From Billgrantia campisalis (GTDB lineage: Bacteria > Pseudomonadota > Gammaproteobacteria > Pseudomonadales > Halomonadaceae), in contig NZ_JABFUC010000012.1 in assembly GCF_022341425.1 (NCBI RefSeq), positions 1-64,000 on the forward strand: a DNA stretch of 64,000 bases. Reading direction: 5' to 3'. Every line of letters starts with the position of its first letter. Position 1 is the first letter of the stretch. The notes under the pieces were generated by a model that did no database searches, was not told the DNA's origin, and was given only the letters and a program-made list of their open reading frames with translations. Positions 45,764-56,262 of this stretch are shown here, one piece after another. The position numbers and the translations under genes are program-made.

Positions 45764-46075
45764 ATGGATCTCCGCGATCAATACCGCCAACGCCGTAAGG
45801 CGCTGTCTTTCACCCAGCAGGATGTGGCTAGCCGCACCGGTATGGTACGCCAGCAGTACCAGCGGCTGGAACGTGGCGGCAATCCGCGTCTGGATACTCT
45901 CGAACTGGCCGCGGATGGACTCAACGCCAAGCTGATGCTGATCCCTGTGGAGAAATGGCATGCCGTTCAGGCGCTGCTGAGGGGAGAGGATGAGAGCATT
46001 GGCCTCAATGCCGATCCCTGGCAGGGGCTTCTGGGGGATGATGAGGGCGAAGGGAAGGAGCGCGATGGCGAGTGA
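45764..46075 (+). CDS. hipB: HipB-like antitoxin (XRE-family DNA-binding protein)
   Basis: The 103-residue protein starts at the ATG at 45764. It has an XRE helix-turn-helix (QQDVASRTGMVRQQYQRLERG) and a C-terminal extension ending in an acidic tail. It overlaps hipA by 11 bases. By analogy with known HipBA pairs, it should neutralise HipA and repress the operon at the upstream palindrome. Confidence 0.85.
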   Translation: MDLRDQYRQRRKALSFTQQDVASRTGMVRQQYQRLERGGNPRLDTLELAADGLNAKLMLIPVEKWHAVQALLRGEDESIGLNADPWQGLLGDDEGEGKERDGE

Positions 46076-47321
46076 CACGGTCGAGATGCTGCGCCTTGAA
46101 TTACATGGCCGCCGGGTGGGCTATCTGGCCGGCTACCGGAGCGGCCGCAATGTCTTGGTCTTTGACGAGGCGTGGCGGCTCGACACCTCGCGCCCTACGC
46201 TGTCCGTGACTCTGCGTCCCGATTTCCCAAGGGCCGATGCGTTGATGCAAAAGCCTTGGGTTCGCCAGCAGCGCTTGCATCCTTGGTTCTCGAACCTGCT
46301 CCCGGAAGGGGCGCTGCGTGACTGGCTTGCCCAGCGGCTCAAGGTGCACCCGGACAATGAATTCCCCCTGCTGGCGAGCCTTGGGCATGACCTGCCTGGC
46401 GCCTTGCAAGTCACTCCGGTACCGCCCGACGACATGCCGGACTGGGTGTTGAGCCATCGACGCAGTGTCACATCGGTACGCCGGGTAGCCGAGGTGGGCG
46501 GTGGTTTTTCTCTTGCCGGCGTGCAGATGAAATTCTCCATGCGCGAACGCGATGGGCGTTTTCACTTCGGTCATGCCGATGCGCTCGGCGACTGGATCGT
46601 CAAGACGCCCTCGACACGCCACCCACAGGTGCCTGAAAACGAAGCCACGGCGATGTGGTTGGCCCAGAGCGCGGGTGTGGAGGTCCCAGAGATTCGCCTG
46701 ATTCCGCTGAGTGCCCTCGAAGGCCTGCCGGCCATCAACCTGCCGGATGAACAGGTTGCCTACGCCATTCGTCGGTTCGATCGCCAAGCCGAGCGACGTA
46801 TCCACGCCGAGGACATGGCGCAGGTACTGTTTCGCTATCCCCACGAAAAGTACGCTGGCCCCAACTACGAGCAGCTGGGACGCCTGCTACGCGAATTCAC
46901 AGACGATGGCCTGGCCAATGTTCAGGCCTTCGCGCGTCGCCTCTTGGTGGATATCCTGCTGGCTAACGGCGATGCACACCTTAAGAACTGGAGCCTTATC
47001 TATCCGGATCAGAGGACCCCGCGACTGGCGCCTGCCTATGACATCGTCACAACGCTCGCTTACCTCGTAGGCGATCACCGGCTGGCGCTCAACCTCAACG
47101 GGAAAAAGGACTGGTACCGCTTAGGGGAAGAGGACTTTCATCGCTGGGCCGAGAAAGTGGGCGTGGCCTGGCCCGCCATCCGCACGGTACTTAACGATAC
47201 CGTAGAACGTGCTCGGACCCAGTGGCCTGGGCAACTGGTGGAAATGCCCATGGCTGAAGCACATAAGGCGACTCTTAAAGAGCACTGGCGCTGCCTCGCA
47301 CCGGAATGGCGAATTGTATGA
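46065..47321 (+). CDS. hipA: HipA-family serine/threonine kinase toxin
   Basis: The 418-residue protein (ATG at 46065, inside hipB) has the HipA layout. An N-terminal beta domain contains FSNLLPEGALRDWL. The kinase core has GGFSLAGVQMKFS as the P-loop-like segment, WIVKTPS with the ATP-binding lysine, the catalytic loop LANGDAHLKNW near residue 301, and the metal site LAPAYDIV. All key motifs are present, so it is probably active. Known HipA kinases phosphorylate glutamyl-tRNA synthetase and induce dormancy; the target here is not provable. Confidence 0.9.
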   Translation: MASDTVEMLRLELHGRRVGYLAGYRSGRNVLVFDEAWRLDTSRPTLSVTLRPDFPRADALMQKPWVRQQRLHPWFSNLLPEGALRDWLAQRLKVHPDNEFPLLASLGHDLPGALQVTPVPPDDMPDWVLSHRRSVTSVRRVAEVGGGFSLAGVQMKFSMRERDGRFHFGHADALGDWIVKTPSTRHPQVPENEATAMWLAQSAGVEVPEIRLIPLSALEGLPAINLPDEQVAYAIRRFDRQAERRIHAEDMAQVLFRYPHEKYAGPNYEQLGRLLREFTDDGLANVQAFARRLLVDILLANGDAHLKNWSLIYPDQRTPRLAPAYDIVTTLAYLVGDHRLALNLNGKKDWYRLGEEDFHRWAEKVGVAWPAIRTVLNDTVERARTQWPGQLVEMPMAEAHKATLKEHWRCLAPEWRIV

Positions 47322-47407
47322 TGCCGGCTACCGCGTCGATCCTGAAAGCTGGGCTCGGGGCATGAGCCGTCATACCATGGGCATTCACTTCACCCTTCGA
47401 GTTGGCC

Positions 47408-48178
47408 ATGCGCCTGAGAATTCTTTCGGACCTGCATCTGGAGCATTTCGAACTGGGCCGCGAACTGCCAGAGGTGGCGGCCGACGTGGTGATTCTGGCG
47501 GGCGACATCCATGCCGGCACCCTGGGGCTTGAGTGGGCAGCGGAGCGGTTTGCCGGCACGCCGGTTGTGTATGTGCCCGGCAACCATGAGTTCTACGGGA
47601 CCTGCATGCCGGTCCTGCGGCGGGAGTTGGAAGCCGAGGCCGCCCGGCTCGGTATTCATCTGCTGGACAATCGCTCGCTGACCCTGGGCGGCGTACGCTT
47701 CCTTGGCACGACGCTGTGGACCGACTTCGCCCTCTATGCCGATGCGCCCGAACACGACCCGCTGCTGACCGAGGCCAAGGCGCTGGGCTTGATGCCCGAT
47801 TTTCGGATCATCGAGCAGCCGCAAGGTGAGGTGTTCACACCGGGGGAGAGCCGGCGCCTGCATGCCGAGGCGCTTAGCTGGCTGGAAACAGAGCTGGCCC
47901 GGCCGTTTCCTGGCCCTTGCGTGGTGATCAGCCACCATGCGCCTCTGGCCGACTGCATCCCGCCGGGCTACCGCGGCGACACTCTCTCACCAGCCTTCGC
48001 CTCCCACTTGCCGCAGCTGATGGGCCGGATGGCTATGTGGATCCACGGCCATGTTCACGAGCCGGTCGATCTGGACGTAGGCGGAACCCGGGTGATCGCC
48101 AATCCCGGCGGCTATCCCGACGAGTTCGACCCGCCGCTGTTCACGCCCGACCTGGTCATCGAGTTGCAAGAGCCATGA
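47408..48178 (+). CDS. Metallophosphoesterase
   Basis: The 256-residue protein (ATG at 47408) has the calcineurin-like signature in order: SDLHLE, LAGDIH, VPGNHEFY, ISHHAPL and IHGHVHEPVD. These supply the bimetal site. Fused domains or a signal peptide are absent. Substrate unknown. Its stop overlaps the next start (ATGA). Confidence 0.88.
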   Translation: MRLRILSDLHLEHFELGRELPEVAADVVILAGDIHAGTLGLEWAAERFAGTPVVYVPGNHEFYGTCMPVLRRELEAEAARLGIHLLDNRSLTLGGVRFLGTTLWTDFALYADAPEHDPLLTEAKALGLMPDFRIIEQPQGEVFTPGESRRLHAEALSWLETELARPFPGPCVVISHHAPLADCIPPGYRGDTLSPAFASHLPQLMGRMAMWIHGHVHEPVDLDVGGTRVIANPGGYPDEFDPPLFTPDLVIELQEP

Positions 48179-48477
48179 TGCCGCTGATCGTGGCCTATCT
48201 GCTGGCGAGCCTGGCGGCGGTGATCCTGTATGGCGTCGACAAGACGGCAGCGCGGCGGGACCGCCGGCGCATCCGCGAGTCGACCCTGCACCTGGTGGCC
48301 CTGTCGGGCGGCTGGCCGGGGGCGCTGCTGGCCCGACGCTGGTTTCGGCATAAGACCCGCAAGCAGCCCTTCGGCGCCATTCTGTGGGGCTGCGTGGCGG
48401 TGAACGTTGGCCTGGTGGCGTGGTTGGCCACGGCGGAGGCCACCGCGGGCCTGCGCCGGCTGGCGGGTTTGGGCTAG
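48175..48477 (+). CDS. DUF1294 small membrane protein
   Basis: The 100-residue protein has two or three hydrophobic spans and the DUF1294 core [44 protein letters not shown]. The function of the family is unknown. It overlaps the phosphoesterase by four bases and is probably translated with it. Confidence 0.85.
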   Translation: MMPLIVAYLLASLAAVILYGVDKTAARRDRRRIRESTLHLVALSGGWPGALLARRWFRHKTRKQPFGAILWGCVAVNVGLVAWLATAEATAGLRRLAGLG

Positions 48478-48481
48478 TCCC

Positions 48482-50875
48482 TTGTCGCATCAATACGGCT
48501 TTATCTTGACCCGACACTGGGAGGAGACGCCCCGGGGTACCGAGATCCGCCTCTGGCTGGCCACCGACGAGGGCCCGCTTGAGGTGCGCCTGCCGCCCCG
48601 GCCCTCGGTGGCTTTTCTGCCGGTCGAGCAGCGCACGCGGGCCGAGGCTGTGCTGGCTGGGCATGCAGAAGCAGGCGCGGGTGTCGAGTTTCGCGAGCTT
48701 GACCTGCGCGACTTCCACCACCGCCCGGTGCTGGGCCTCTACTGCGCCGATTACCGTCAGCTGCTGCGGCTCGACCGGCGCCTGCGCGATGCCGGGGTCG
48801 AGCTGCTCGAGGCCGATATCCGTCCCCCGGAGCGCTACCTGATGGAGCGCTTCATCACCGCGCCCGTGGCGGTGACGGGCAAGCCGGATGGCCAGGGCGG
48901 CCTGGTAGAGGCCCGCCTGCGGCCGGCTCCTGACTACCGCCCGCGGCTGCGTACAGTGTCACTGGATATCGAGACCAGCGCCAAGGGCGAGCTCTACTCC
49001 ATCGCCCTGGAGGGCTGCGGGCAGCGCCAGGTCTATATGCTGGGGCCACACCGCGGCGAGGGCGAGGTGGAGGGACTCGATTTCGCGCTCGACTACTGCG
49101 CGAGCCGGGCCGAGTTGCTCGAGCGGCTCAACGCCTGGTTCGCCGAGCACGACCCCGACGCCATTATCGGCTGGAACCTGGTGCAGTTCGACCTGCGGGT
49201 GCTGCGCGAGCACGCCCAGCGGCTCGGCGTGCCGCTGCGTCTCGGGCGCGGCGGCACCGAACTGGAGTGGCGCGCCCATGGCCACCAGTCCAACCATTTC
49301 TTCGCCTCCGCTGCCGGGCGGCTGGTCATCGATGGCATCGAAGCGCTGCGCTCGGCCACCTGGCATTTTCTCTCGTTCAGCCTGGAGAACGTCGCACGGA
49401 CGCTGCTCGGCGAGGGCAAGGCGATCGACAACCCCTACCAGCGCCTGGACGACATCCTGCGCATGTTCGCCGAGGACAAGCCGGCGTTGGCCCGCTACAA
49501 CCTCAGGGACTGCGAACTGGTCACCCGGATCTTCGAGAAGACCCAGCTGCTGGTCTTCCTGCTCGAGCGGGCCACGGTGACCGGCCTGCCCGCCGATCGC
49601 AGCGGCGGCTCGGTGGCGGCCTTCACCCACCTCTACTTGCCGCGCCTGCATCGGCTGGGCCTGGTGGCGCCCAGCCTCGGCGAGGGGGAGGGCGCCGAGA
49701 GCCCCGGCGGCTTCGTCATGGATTCCCGCCCCGGCCTCTACGACTCGGTGCTGGTGCTCGACTTCAAGAGTCTCTATCCCTCGATCATCCGCACTTTCCT
49801 GATCGACCCGGCGGGGCTGGTGGCGGGGCTCGCCGACCCGTCGGACGCCGCCTCGGTGCCGGGCTTTCGCGGTGCGCGCTTCTCGCGCACCCGCCACGCC
49901 TTGCCGGCCATCGTCGAACGGGTGTGGGCCGGGCGCGAGGCCGCCAAGCGCGCCGGCAATGCGCCGCTCTCCCAGGCGCTGAAGATCATCATGAACAGCT
50001 TCTACGGCGTGCTGGGCTCGAAGGGCTGCCGCTTCTTCGATGCGCGCCTCGCCTCGTCGATCACGATGCGTGGCCACACCATCATGCACCGCACCCGGGA
50101 GCTGATCGAAGCCGAAGGGTATACCGTTATCTACGGCGACACCGACTCCACTTTCGTCTGGCTGGGCCGTCCCTTCGAGGAAGGCGAGGCCGTGTCGATC
50201 GGCCACCGGCTGGTGGCCCGGGTCAACGCCTGGTGGCGGGAGCACCTGGCGGCTGAGTACGGCCTTGACAGCGCCCTGGAGCTGCAGTTCGAGACCCACT
50301 ACCGGCGCTTCTTGATGCCCACCATCCGCGGTGCCGAGGCGGGCAGCAAGAAGCGCTATGCGGGCCTGGTGCTGGATGGCGAGGGCCGCGAGCGGCTGGT
50401 ATTCAAGGGGCTCGAGACGGTGCGCACCGACTGGACGGAGCTGGCCAAGGAATTCCAGCAGGAGCTCTACCGGCGTGTCTTCCTCGGCGAGCCCTGGCAA
50501 GACTATGTGCGCGACTATGTGCAGGCCTTCCTGCACCGCGCCCGGTCGGGGGAACTCGACGAGCGGCTGGTCTATCGCAAGCGGCTGCGGCGGCGCCTGG
50601 ACGACTACCGCCGCAATGTGCCGCCGCATGTGCGCGCGGCCAGGCTCGCCGACGCGGAGAACGACCGCCTGGGCCGGCCGCGCCAGTACCAGCACGGCGG
50701 CTGGATCCGCTACGTGATGACGGTGGCCGGCCCCGAACCGTTGGAGGCGCACCGGTCACCCATCGCCACCGACCACTACCTGACCCGCCAGTTGCAGCCG
50801 GTGGCGGATGCGATCCTGCCCTTCGTGGGCGACGACTTCGCCTCGCTGATCGACCGTCAGCTGGGGCTGTTCTGA
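48482..50875 (+). CDS. polB: DNA polymerase II (family B)
   Basis: The 797-residue protein matches PolB in length and order. It has a 3'-5' exonuclease with [10 protein letters not shown] near residue 160 and [14 protein letters not shown]. The polymerase motifs are [11 protein letters not shown] near 426, [13 protein letters not shown] and YGDTDSTF near 553. It acts in DNA repair and translesion restart. The best start is the TTG at 48482 (MSHQYGFIL), 5 bp after DUF1294. No ATG is available near it, and the ribosome site is weak, so expression may be low or coupled. Confidence 0.93.
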   Translation: MSHQYGFILTRHWEETPRGTEIRLWLATDEGPLEVRLPPRPSVAFLPVEQRTRAEAVLAGHAEAGAGVEFRELDLRDFHHRPVLGLYCADYRQLLRLDRRLRDAGVELLEADIRPPERYLMERFITAPVAVTGKPDGQGGLVEARLRPAPDYRPRLRTVSLDIETSAKGELYSIALEGCGQRQVYMLGPHRGEGEVEGLDFALDYCASRAELLERLNAWFAEHDPDAIIGWNLVQFDLRVLREHAQRLGVPLRLGRGGTELEWRAHGHQSNHFFASAAGRLVIDGIEALRSATWHFLSFSLENVARTLLGEGKAIDNPYQRLDDILRMFAEDKPALARYNLRDCELVTRIFEKTQLLVFLLERATVTGLPADRSGGSVAAFTHLYLPRLHRLGLVAPSLGEGEGAESPGGFVMDSRPGLYDSVLVLDFKSLYPSIIRTFLIDPAGLVAGLADPSDAASVPGFRGARFSRTRHALPAIVERVWAGREAAKRAGNAPLSQALKIIMNSFYGVLGSKGCRFFDARLASSITMRGHTIMHRTRELIEAEGYTVIYGDTDSTFVWLGRPFEEGEAVSIGHRLVARVNAWWREHLAAEYGLDSALELQFETHYRRFLMPTIRGAEAGSKKRYAGLVLDGEGRERLVFKGLETVRTDWTELAKEFQQELYRRVFLGEPWQDYVRDYVQAFLHRARSGELDERLVYRKRLRRRLDDYRRNVPPHVRAARLADAENDRLGRPRQYQHGGWIRYVMTVAGPEPLEAHRSPIATDHYLTRQLQPVADAILPFVGDDFASLIDRQLGLF

Positions 50876-50918
50876 GTGGCCGGTCGGCCCGGCCTCGCCG
50901 TTTCAACATCCGTTGAGG

Positions 50919-52370
50919 CTAGAACGACCCCAGCAGGGTGCCCAGGGTGATCAGCAGCACCAGCGAGAGGATCGGGACCAACACGGCGACCACCGCGATA
51001 TCCAGATAGGCCTGGCGATGCGTCAGGCCGCAGATGGAGAGCAGCGTGATCACCGCGCCGTTGTGGGGCAGGGCATCCAGCCCGCCGGTGGCGACGGCTG
51101 TGACCCGGTGCATCAGCTCAGGGGCGATGCCGCTGGCCTGTCCCATGGCGAGGTAGGTGTCGCCCAGCGTGGCCAGGGCGATGCTCATGCCGCCGGAGGC
51201 CGAGCCGGTCATGCCCGCCAGCAGGTTGACCGCGATGGCCAGCGAGATCAACGGATTGTCGCCGCCTACCGAGGTCACCCAGAGGCTGATCGCCTCGAAG
51301 GCCGCGAGCGATGCGATCACCGAGCCGAACCCGACCAGGCTGGCCGTATTGAAGATCGGCAGCAGCGAGGCGTTGGCGCCGCTGTCCAGCGATGAGGTCA
51401 GGTCCTGCAGGCGTTGCCAGTTGAGTGCGATCAACACCAGGATGGAGAGTACCAGGGCGGCGATCACCGACCAGACCCCGCGTACCGACTCGATGCCGGT
51501 GGCGCCATAGGCCGGCTCGGCGAGGTACCCCGTGTCCATGGCCGGGATCACCACCGCCGTGAACAGCAGGTTCAGGGCGATGACCAGCACGATGGGCAGC
51601 AGCGCCAGCGGCAAGGGGGGCAGGGCGCGGGCCTCGCTACGGGGCGTGACCTCGGCCAGATCGAAGCCTTCGCCCGCCGCGTGCTCCCGCAGGTGACCGG
51701 CCGGCGGTGCCTCGCCCTGGTGGTCGCCATAGCCTTCGCCGACCGCTCGCGCCTGACGCGCCCGATGGCTCAGCCAGGCCTGCCCCAGCCCCAGCATGAC
51801 CAGGCCGGTGAGGATGCCGAGCCCCGGTGCGGCAAAGGGCGAGGTGCCGAAGTAGGGCATGGGAATGGCGTTCTGGATGGCCGGCGTACCCGGCAGGGCC
51901 GTCATGGTGAAGGTGAAGGCGCCCAGGGCGATGGTGCCGGGGATCAGCCGCTTGGGCAGGTTGGCCTGGCGGAACAGCGCCGCGGCGATGGGATAGACCG
52001 CGAAGGCCACCACGAACAGCGAGACGCCGCCATAGGTCATCACCGCACAGGCGAGTACCACCGCCAGGATGGCGCGCGCGTCGCCCAGGCGTGCGACGAT
52101 GGCGCTGGCCAGCACCTCGGCGCTGCCCGAGTCTTCCATCAGCTTGCCGAACACCGCCCCCAGCAGGAACAGCGGGAAGTAGCGCACGATGAACTCGCCG
52201 GCGGCCCCCATGAACACCTGCGTATAGCTGGCCAACAGCGGGGTATCGACCGAGACCAGCGCCACCAGGGCGGCCAGGGCCGGGGCGAGAATCAACAGGC
52301 TGAGGCCACGGTAGGCAAGATACATCAACAGCAGCAGTGCAATGGCAATCGCCATGATACCGATCATCAA
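50919..52370 (-). CDS. GntP-family permease
   Basis: The 483-residue protein has about 12 spans. YFPLFLLGAVFGKLMEDSGSAEVLA, a GGVSLFVV segment and the C-terminal LPHNGAVITLLSICGLTHRQAYLDI block are typical of GntP/gluconate:H+ or short-chain carboxylate permeases. The substrate cannot be assigned. It is convergent with polB. A diverged copy of its last 25 codons survives at 45433-45507. Confidence 0.85.
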   Translation of the reverse strand: MMIGIMAIAIALLLLMYLAYRGLSLLILAPALAALVALVSVDTPLLASYTQVFMGAAGEFIVRYFPLFLLGAVFGKLMEDSGSAEVLASAIVARLGDARAILAVVLACAVMTYGGVSLFVVAFAVYPIAAALFRQANLPKRLIPGTIALGAFTFTMTALPGTPAIQNAIPMPYFGTSPFAAPGLGILTGLVMLGLGQAWLSHRARQARAVGEGYGDHQGEAPPAGHLREHAAGEGFDLAEVTPRSEARALPPLPLALLPIVLVIALNLLFTAVVIPAMDTGYLAEPAYGATGIESVRGVWSVIAALVLSILVLIALNWQRLQDLTSSLDSGANASLLPIFNTASLVGFGSVIASLAAFEAISLWVTSVGGDNPLISLAIAVNLLAGMTGSASGGMSIALATLGDTYLAMGQASGIAPELMHRVTAVATGGLDALPHNGAVITLLSICGLTHRQAYLDIAVVAVLVPILSLVLLITLGTLLGSF

Positions 52371-52832
52371 CTGTTCCCTTCGTCACGTCCTGTGGGGTTA
52401 GGTCCCCGGTTCCTTTTGCTCGTTGCCATTCCGGGTCCTATTCTCGCGTGGATGCTGCGATGCAGTATAGGCCTCTCGGTAGTGAACTGCACCATGGCGT
52501 GGCGTCCCGGTGCGAATCACCGGCTCGCTGCGGGTGAGGAGCTGCGGACGGTCGCGCTGACCTGGCCCCCCAACGAGGAGGAGAAGCGTATCGTCATGGG
52601 CTCGAGTTATTAGAGCTTCACCGCCCGCAAGCCGGCCGAGCGATGCGCGATACACTGCATTCTGCCCGGGCAGGTAACGCGGAGTCGGGGGGGAACTGCT
52701 AGAACTGAAGGATGGGAACACGGCGAAACATTCGAGCAAGGCGGGTGGCTCTGGTGCCGCATCACAGTGAACCGCACCGGTATGATAGCGAGTCTCCGTT
52801 GCCGTCACCGATCTCCAGACGGAGGGAATCTC
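52371..52832. other. 462-bp intergenic region between the permease and the DUF4242 gene
   Basis: I see no convincing gene here. It must hold the divergent promoters of the leftward permease and the rightward DUF4242-regulator pair. Positions 52618-52653 are the source of the middle block of the collapsed copy at 45.5 kb. GGAGG at 52821 belongs to the DUF4242 ribosome site. Confidence 0.6.
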
Positions 52833-53111
52833 ATGCCCTATCTCGTAATGGAGCGCACCTTCGATGAACCGATGTCGGATGTCGATCTGGCGCGCATGGG
52901 GGAGCGTCTCGGCCCCTGTTTGCAGGACCATAGTGTCCAGTGGTTGCGCAGCTATCTCTCCAACGACCGGCGCCGAATGATCTGTACCTTTCAGGCAGCG
53001 GATGCGGAGTCGGTCCGTATGGCCTACCGCACCGCCGGCTACCCCTTCGAGAAGGTCTGGCCGGCGATGGTCCTGCCCACCGATGAAGGGCTGGCGCCGC
53101 CGCCCTCCTAG
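52833..53111 (+). CDS. DUF4242 family protein (putative nickel-binding small protein)
   Basis: The 92-residue protein (ATG at 52833 behind GGAGGG) has a ferredoxin-like pattern: YLVMERTFDEPMSDVDLARM, SVQWLRSYLSNDRRRMICTF, and APDAE-like AADAESVRMAYRTAGYPFEKVWPA. This is the DUF4242 family; some members bind nickel. It ends 14 bp before the large BTAD regulator and is probably co-transcribed with it. Confidence 0.8.
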   Translation: MPYLVMERTFDEPMSDVDLARMGERLGPCLQDHSVQWLRSYLSNDRRRMICTFQAADAESVRMAYRTAGYPFEKVWPAMVLPTDEGLAPPPS

Positions 53112-53125
53112 CCGGGTCTGGTCGC

Positions 53126-56100
53126 GTGACAACGTCGGAAGTGCCGCGGTTGGAGATCCGGCTATTGGGCAAGTTGGAGGTGCTCCGTGATGGCACTTTG
53201 CTCGACCTGCCCCGCTCCCGCAAGGCCCGCGCACTGCTTGCCTACCTGGTGACATCGGGTCAGGCGTACTCTCGTGAACACCTCTGTGACCTGCTCTGGA
53301 ACGGCCCCGCCGACCCCCGCGCGGAACTGCGCTGGTGCCTGGCCAAGATCCGCCCTCTGCTCAACGACGACACCACCCATCGCCTGGTGACCGAGGGCGA
53401 TTACGTGCGCTTTTGTGCAAAGCGCGTGGCGCTGGATGTCACACGCGTACGCGAGTGGGTCCCGTCGGCACCGCAGGACGTCTCGACGGAGTCTCTTCGC
53501 CAGGCGGCTGAACTGCTTCGAGGCCCCTTTCTGGAGGGGGTGGACCTCCCCGACTGCTACCGTTTCGATGCCTGGTGCGTTGCCGAACGCCAAGCCCTGC
53601 TGCAGCTGCACGAGGAGGTCTTGCAGACGCTGGTGCAACGGCTGAAAGACCAGCCCGATGCCGCGTTACCCTACGCCCGTGATCGACTCCTGCTCGACCC
53701 CCTCTGGGAGGATGCCCACGCCGACCTGGTCATGCTGCTGCACGCCATGGGGCGGACTGCCGAGGCACGGGAGCGTTACGAGCAGTGCCGGCGGGTACTG
53801 CAGCACGAACTCGGGGAAGCACCCTCGGCACGGCTAGAAGCGTTGCACCGGCAGTTGAGCTCGACTCCGCCTGCTCGCACCACGGGGTCGCCTTCGCCTC
53901 TGCCTTCGCCCGCACCATCGGCGGAAGTGCCGTCCCTGGTTGGCCGTCGCAGGGAACTGGCTTGCGTTCGGGAGGCGCTGGAGGAGGGCGCCCCGCTACT
54001 CATCAGCGGCGAGCCGGGCATCGGCAAGTCGCGTCTACTGCAGGAAATCGCCGCCCAGCTTCATGCCAGGGGCACCCAGGTGCTCAGCGGACGGGCGTTC
54101 GAAATGGATGCGACCCGCCCCTATGCCCCCTGGATCGACGCCCTGCGCTCGCTCCCTTCCACTACCATCCCCGTCGCGCTACGGCCGGAACTCGCCGCCC
54201 TGCTGCCCGAGCTGGGGCCCGCTACCGAAGACCCGGGGAATCGCAACCGCCTGTTCAACGCGGTCGCCCAGTGGCTGGTGGCGTTGGTCCGGGGCGGCCT
54301 GCCCCTCGTCGTGATCCTGGACGACCTGCAGTGGTTCGACGAGGCATCGGCAGCCCTGCTGCACTATTTGGCTCGTGGCACCGCCGGCTATCCGATGGCG
54401 TTCCTCTTGGCGACCCGCGGGGGGGAACTGGAATGCAATTCGGCGGCCCAGCGCCTGGTTCATTCGCTTCGCCGCGATCATGCCCTGAGGGTGTTGACGT
54501 TGGCGCCGCTCTCCGCCGCGGAGACGGCAACCGTCGCGCACAGCGTGGCACCGGGCGTGGACGGCGACCACGTCTTTCGCGAGTCCGAGGGCAACCCCCT
54601 GTTCGCCCTGGAGATCGCGCGCGCCCATCAGGGCGGCCAGCCGCTTCTGGGCGATACCCTGGGCGGTCTGATTGCCGGTCGTCTGGCAGGCGTTGGCGAG
54701 GAGGCAGCCGCGCTGCTGCCATGGGCCGCGGCACTCGGGCGCCGGCTCAATCCGGATCGATTGGCGGCGGTGATGCATCTGCCATGCACGACGCTGCTGC
54801 TCGGCCTGGAGGATCTGGAACGCCGTGCCATCCTGCGCGCGACCGAGGGAGGGCGTTACGAGTTCACCCATGACCTGATCCGCAGGGCGGCCTACCTCTC
54901 TCTCTCCGAACCACGTCGACGCTTGATCCACCTGCAAATCGCTCGGAGCCTGGCTCGCAGCATCGAGCAGTCGAGGCTGTGGTCTCGAAAACGCCTCATA
55001 CCCCCGGCGCTCGCCGCAGGTCAGGCGCGCTCCCGCCTCATGGAGGAGTCGTCTGCCGCCGAAGTGGCTTATCACGCCAGCCAGGGAGGCGATCACGCGC
55101 TCGCCGCCCACGCCTGTGCGGTGGCGGGCCGCCATGCGTTGCGGATCCACGCCTACGAGGACGCCGCGGCACTGGCACGGCAGGGCCAGAGTCATCTCGA
55201 GCCACTGCCCGACGACATGCGGCTGCAGCGCGCCTTCGAATTCCTGGAACTGTACATTCATCCGGGCATGGAGCCGTTTCAGCCGCCCGACCTGGAGCAG
55301 CGGCTGCGTACCCTCGTGGCTGAGGCTCGGGCGACCGGCACGAGCACCCAGGTGCATGATGGGCTCTACCTGATCGGCGTACTGCTCTATCTGCGCGGGC
55401 GCTATAGTGACGCTTTGGATCTCACCATCCGGGCGGAACGCGCCGGACGCATGGCCGAACCCGCCACCGTGGTCCAGGCCGTGGCCGACACGGCCCGCTG
55501 TCTCGGCATGTTGGGCCGTGACATGGATCGGGCGGCCCAGCTTGCCGAGGAGGCACAGCAGCTTGCCGAGCAGCTCGATGTACGGGAACCCGGCTGCGAA
55601 CTCCCCCTGGCGCTCGGCCTGGTCAGCCACCATCGCGGTGAGTTGCTGCAGGCACGGGCATATATCGAGCAGGCGCTGGAACTCGCCAAGCGCGATCGGA
55701 CCCCCTGGTGGGAGTGTTACTGCCTGTCCCGCCTGCCCATGATCGAGCTGGAGCGGCAGGCGCCGGACGATGCGCTGGAGTGCTGCCGTGCCCTGCAAGT
55801 CGTTGCCGACACGCTAGGGGAGGGCAGCGGGGCCGAGGTGCCATTTGCCCGGGCGCTGGAGGCCCTGGCGAGGCTGCAACGCGGAGAGCGCCAGGCGGTG
55901 GCCGGATTGGACCTTGCCCTGGAGCAGCTGAACACGGCGGACAGCCAGTGGATGATCGCCTATGTGCAGAACCTGGCGGCCTGGGATGACTGGGAGGCGG
56001 GCCGGGCCGATGCTGCCCGGCAGCGGGCCGAGGCGGCATTGCGGGCCGCCGAGGCGGTGGGTCAGGCGGATGAGTTGACCGTGTCGCGCGCTTTGCTCCT

Positions 56101-56251
56101 GCGGGTCGCCCTGAGCGGGGGCGACCGAGAAACGGCTCTGGCTCACCTGGAACAGCTGAATGCCGACGACCACCGCTGCCCCTCCGCCCGTGCCCGACGC
56201 GCAGCCCGGGATGCGCAGGCCGCCGCCCATTGCCATCTGCCCGTTCGATGA
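53126..56251 (+). CDS. BTAD-AAA-TPR transcriptional regulator (SARP/AfsR-like)
   Basis: The 1041-residue protein starts with GTG at 53126. Residues 1-100 form an OmpR-like winged helix (RLEIRLLGKLEVLRDG; SRKARALLAYLV; REHLCDLLWNG). A bacterial transcriptional activation domain follows to about 240. An AAA ATPase has Walker A GEPGIGKS near 295 and Walker B LVVILDDLQWFDE. Helical TPR-like repeats complete it. Such large regulators respond to unknown ligands and bind direct repeats. It shares architecture with the damaged regulator at 60.3-63.4 kb. A fragment of its TPR region is copied at 45550-45602. Confidence 0.88.
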   Translation: MTTSEVPRLEIRLLGKLEVLRDGTLLDLPRSRKARALLAYLVTSGQAYSREHLCDLLWNGPADPRAELRWCLAKIRPLLNDDTTHRLVTEGDYVRFCAKRVALDVTRVREWVPSAPQDVSTESLRQAAELLRGPFLEGVDLPDCYRFDAWCVAERQALLQLHEEVLQTLVQRLKDQPDAALPYARDRLLLDPLWEDAHADLVMLLHAMGRTAEARERYEQCRRVLQHELGEAPSARLEALHRQLSSTPPARTTGSPSPLPSPAPSAEVPSLVGRRRELACVREALEEGAPLLISGEPGIGKSRLLQEIAAQLHARGTQVLSGRAFEMDATRPYAPWIDALRSLPSTTIPVALRPELAALLPELGPATEDPGNRNRLFNAVAQWLVALVRGGLPLVVILDDLQWFDEASAALLHYLARGTAGYPMAFLLATRGGELECNSAAQRLVHSLRRDHALRVLTLAPLSAAETATVAHSVAPGVDGDHVFRESEGNPLFALEIARAHQGGQPLLGDTLGGLIAGRLAGVGEEAAALLPWAAALGRRLNPDRLAAVMHLPCTTLLLGLEDLERRAILRATEGGRYEFTHDLIRRAAYLSLSEPRRRLIHLQIARSLARSIEQSRLWSRKRLIPPALAAGQARSRLMEESSAAEVAYHASQGGDHALAAHACAVAGRHALRIHAYEDAAALARQGQSHLEPLPDDMRLQRAFEFLELYIHPGMEPFQPPDLEQRLRTLVAEARATGTSTQVHDGLYLIGVLLYLRGRYSDALDLTIRAERAGRMAEPATVVQAVADTARCLGMLGRDMDRAAQLAEEAQQLAEQLDVREPGCELPLALGLVSHHRGELLQARAYIEQALELAKRDRTPWWECYCLSRLPMIELERQAPDDALECCRALQVVADTLGEGSGAEVPFARALEALARLQRGERQAVAGLDLALEQLNTADSQWMIAYVQNLAAWDDWEAGRADAARQRAEAALRAAEAVGQADELTVSRALLLRVALSGGDRETALAHLEQLNADDHRCPSARARRAARDAQAAAHCHLPVR

Positions 56252-56262
56252 TTTTTTGCCGT

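Noticed and set aside
48959..50752. 597-codon minus-strand frame opposite polB
   Set aside because: The polB frame contains all exonuclease and polymerase motifs. The antisense product has no recognisable domain.
52398..53255. 285-codon minus-strand frame across the DUF4242 gene and its upstream gap
   Set aside because: The DUF4242 protein on the plus strand has a good ribosome site and family pattern. The minus frame is low in complexity and unlike any family I know.
54179..55798. 539-codon minus-strand frame opposite the first BTAD regulator
   Set aside because: It is a shadow of the AAA-TPR gene and has no ribosome site or family features.
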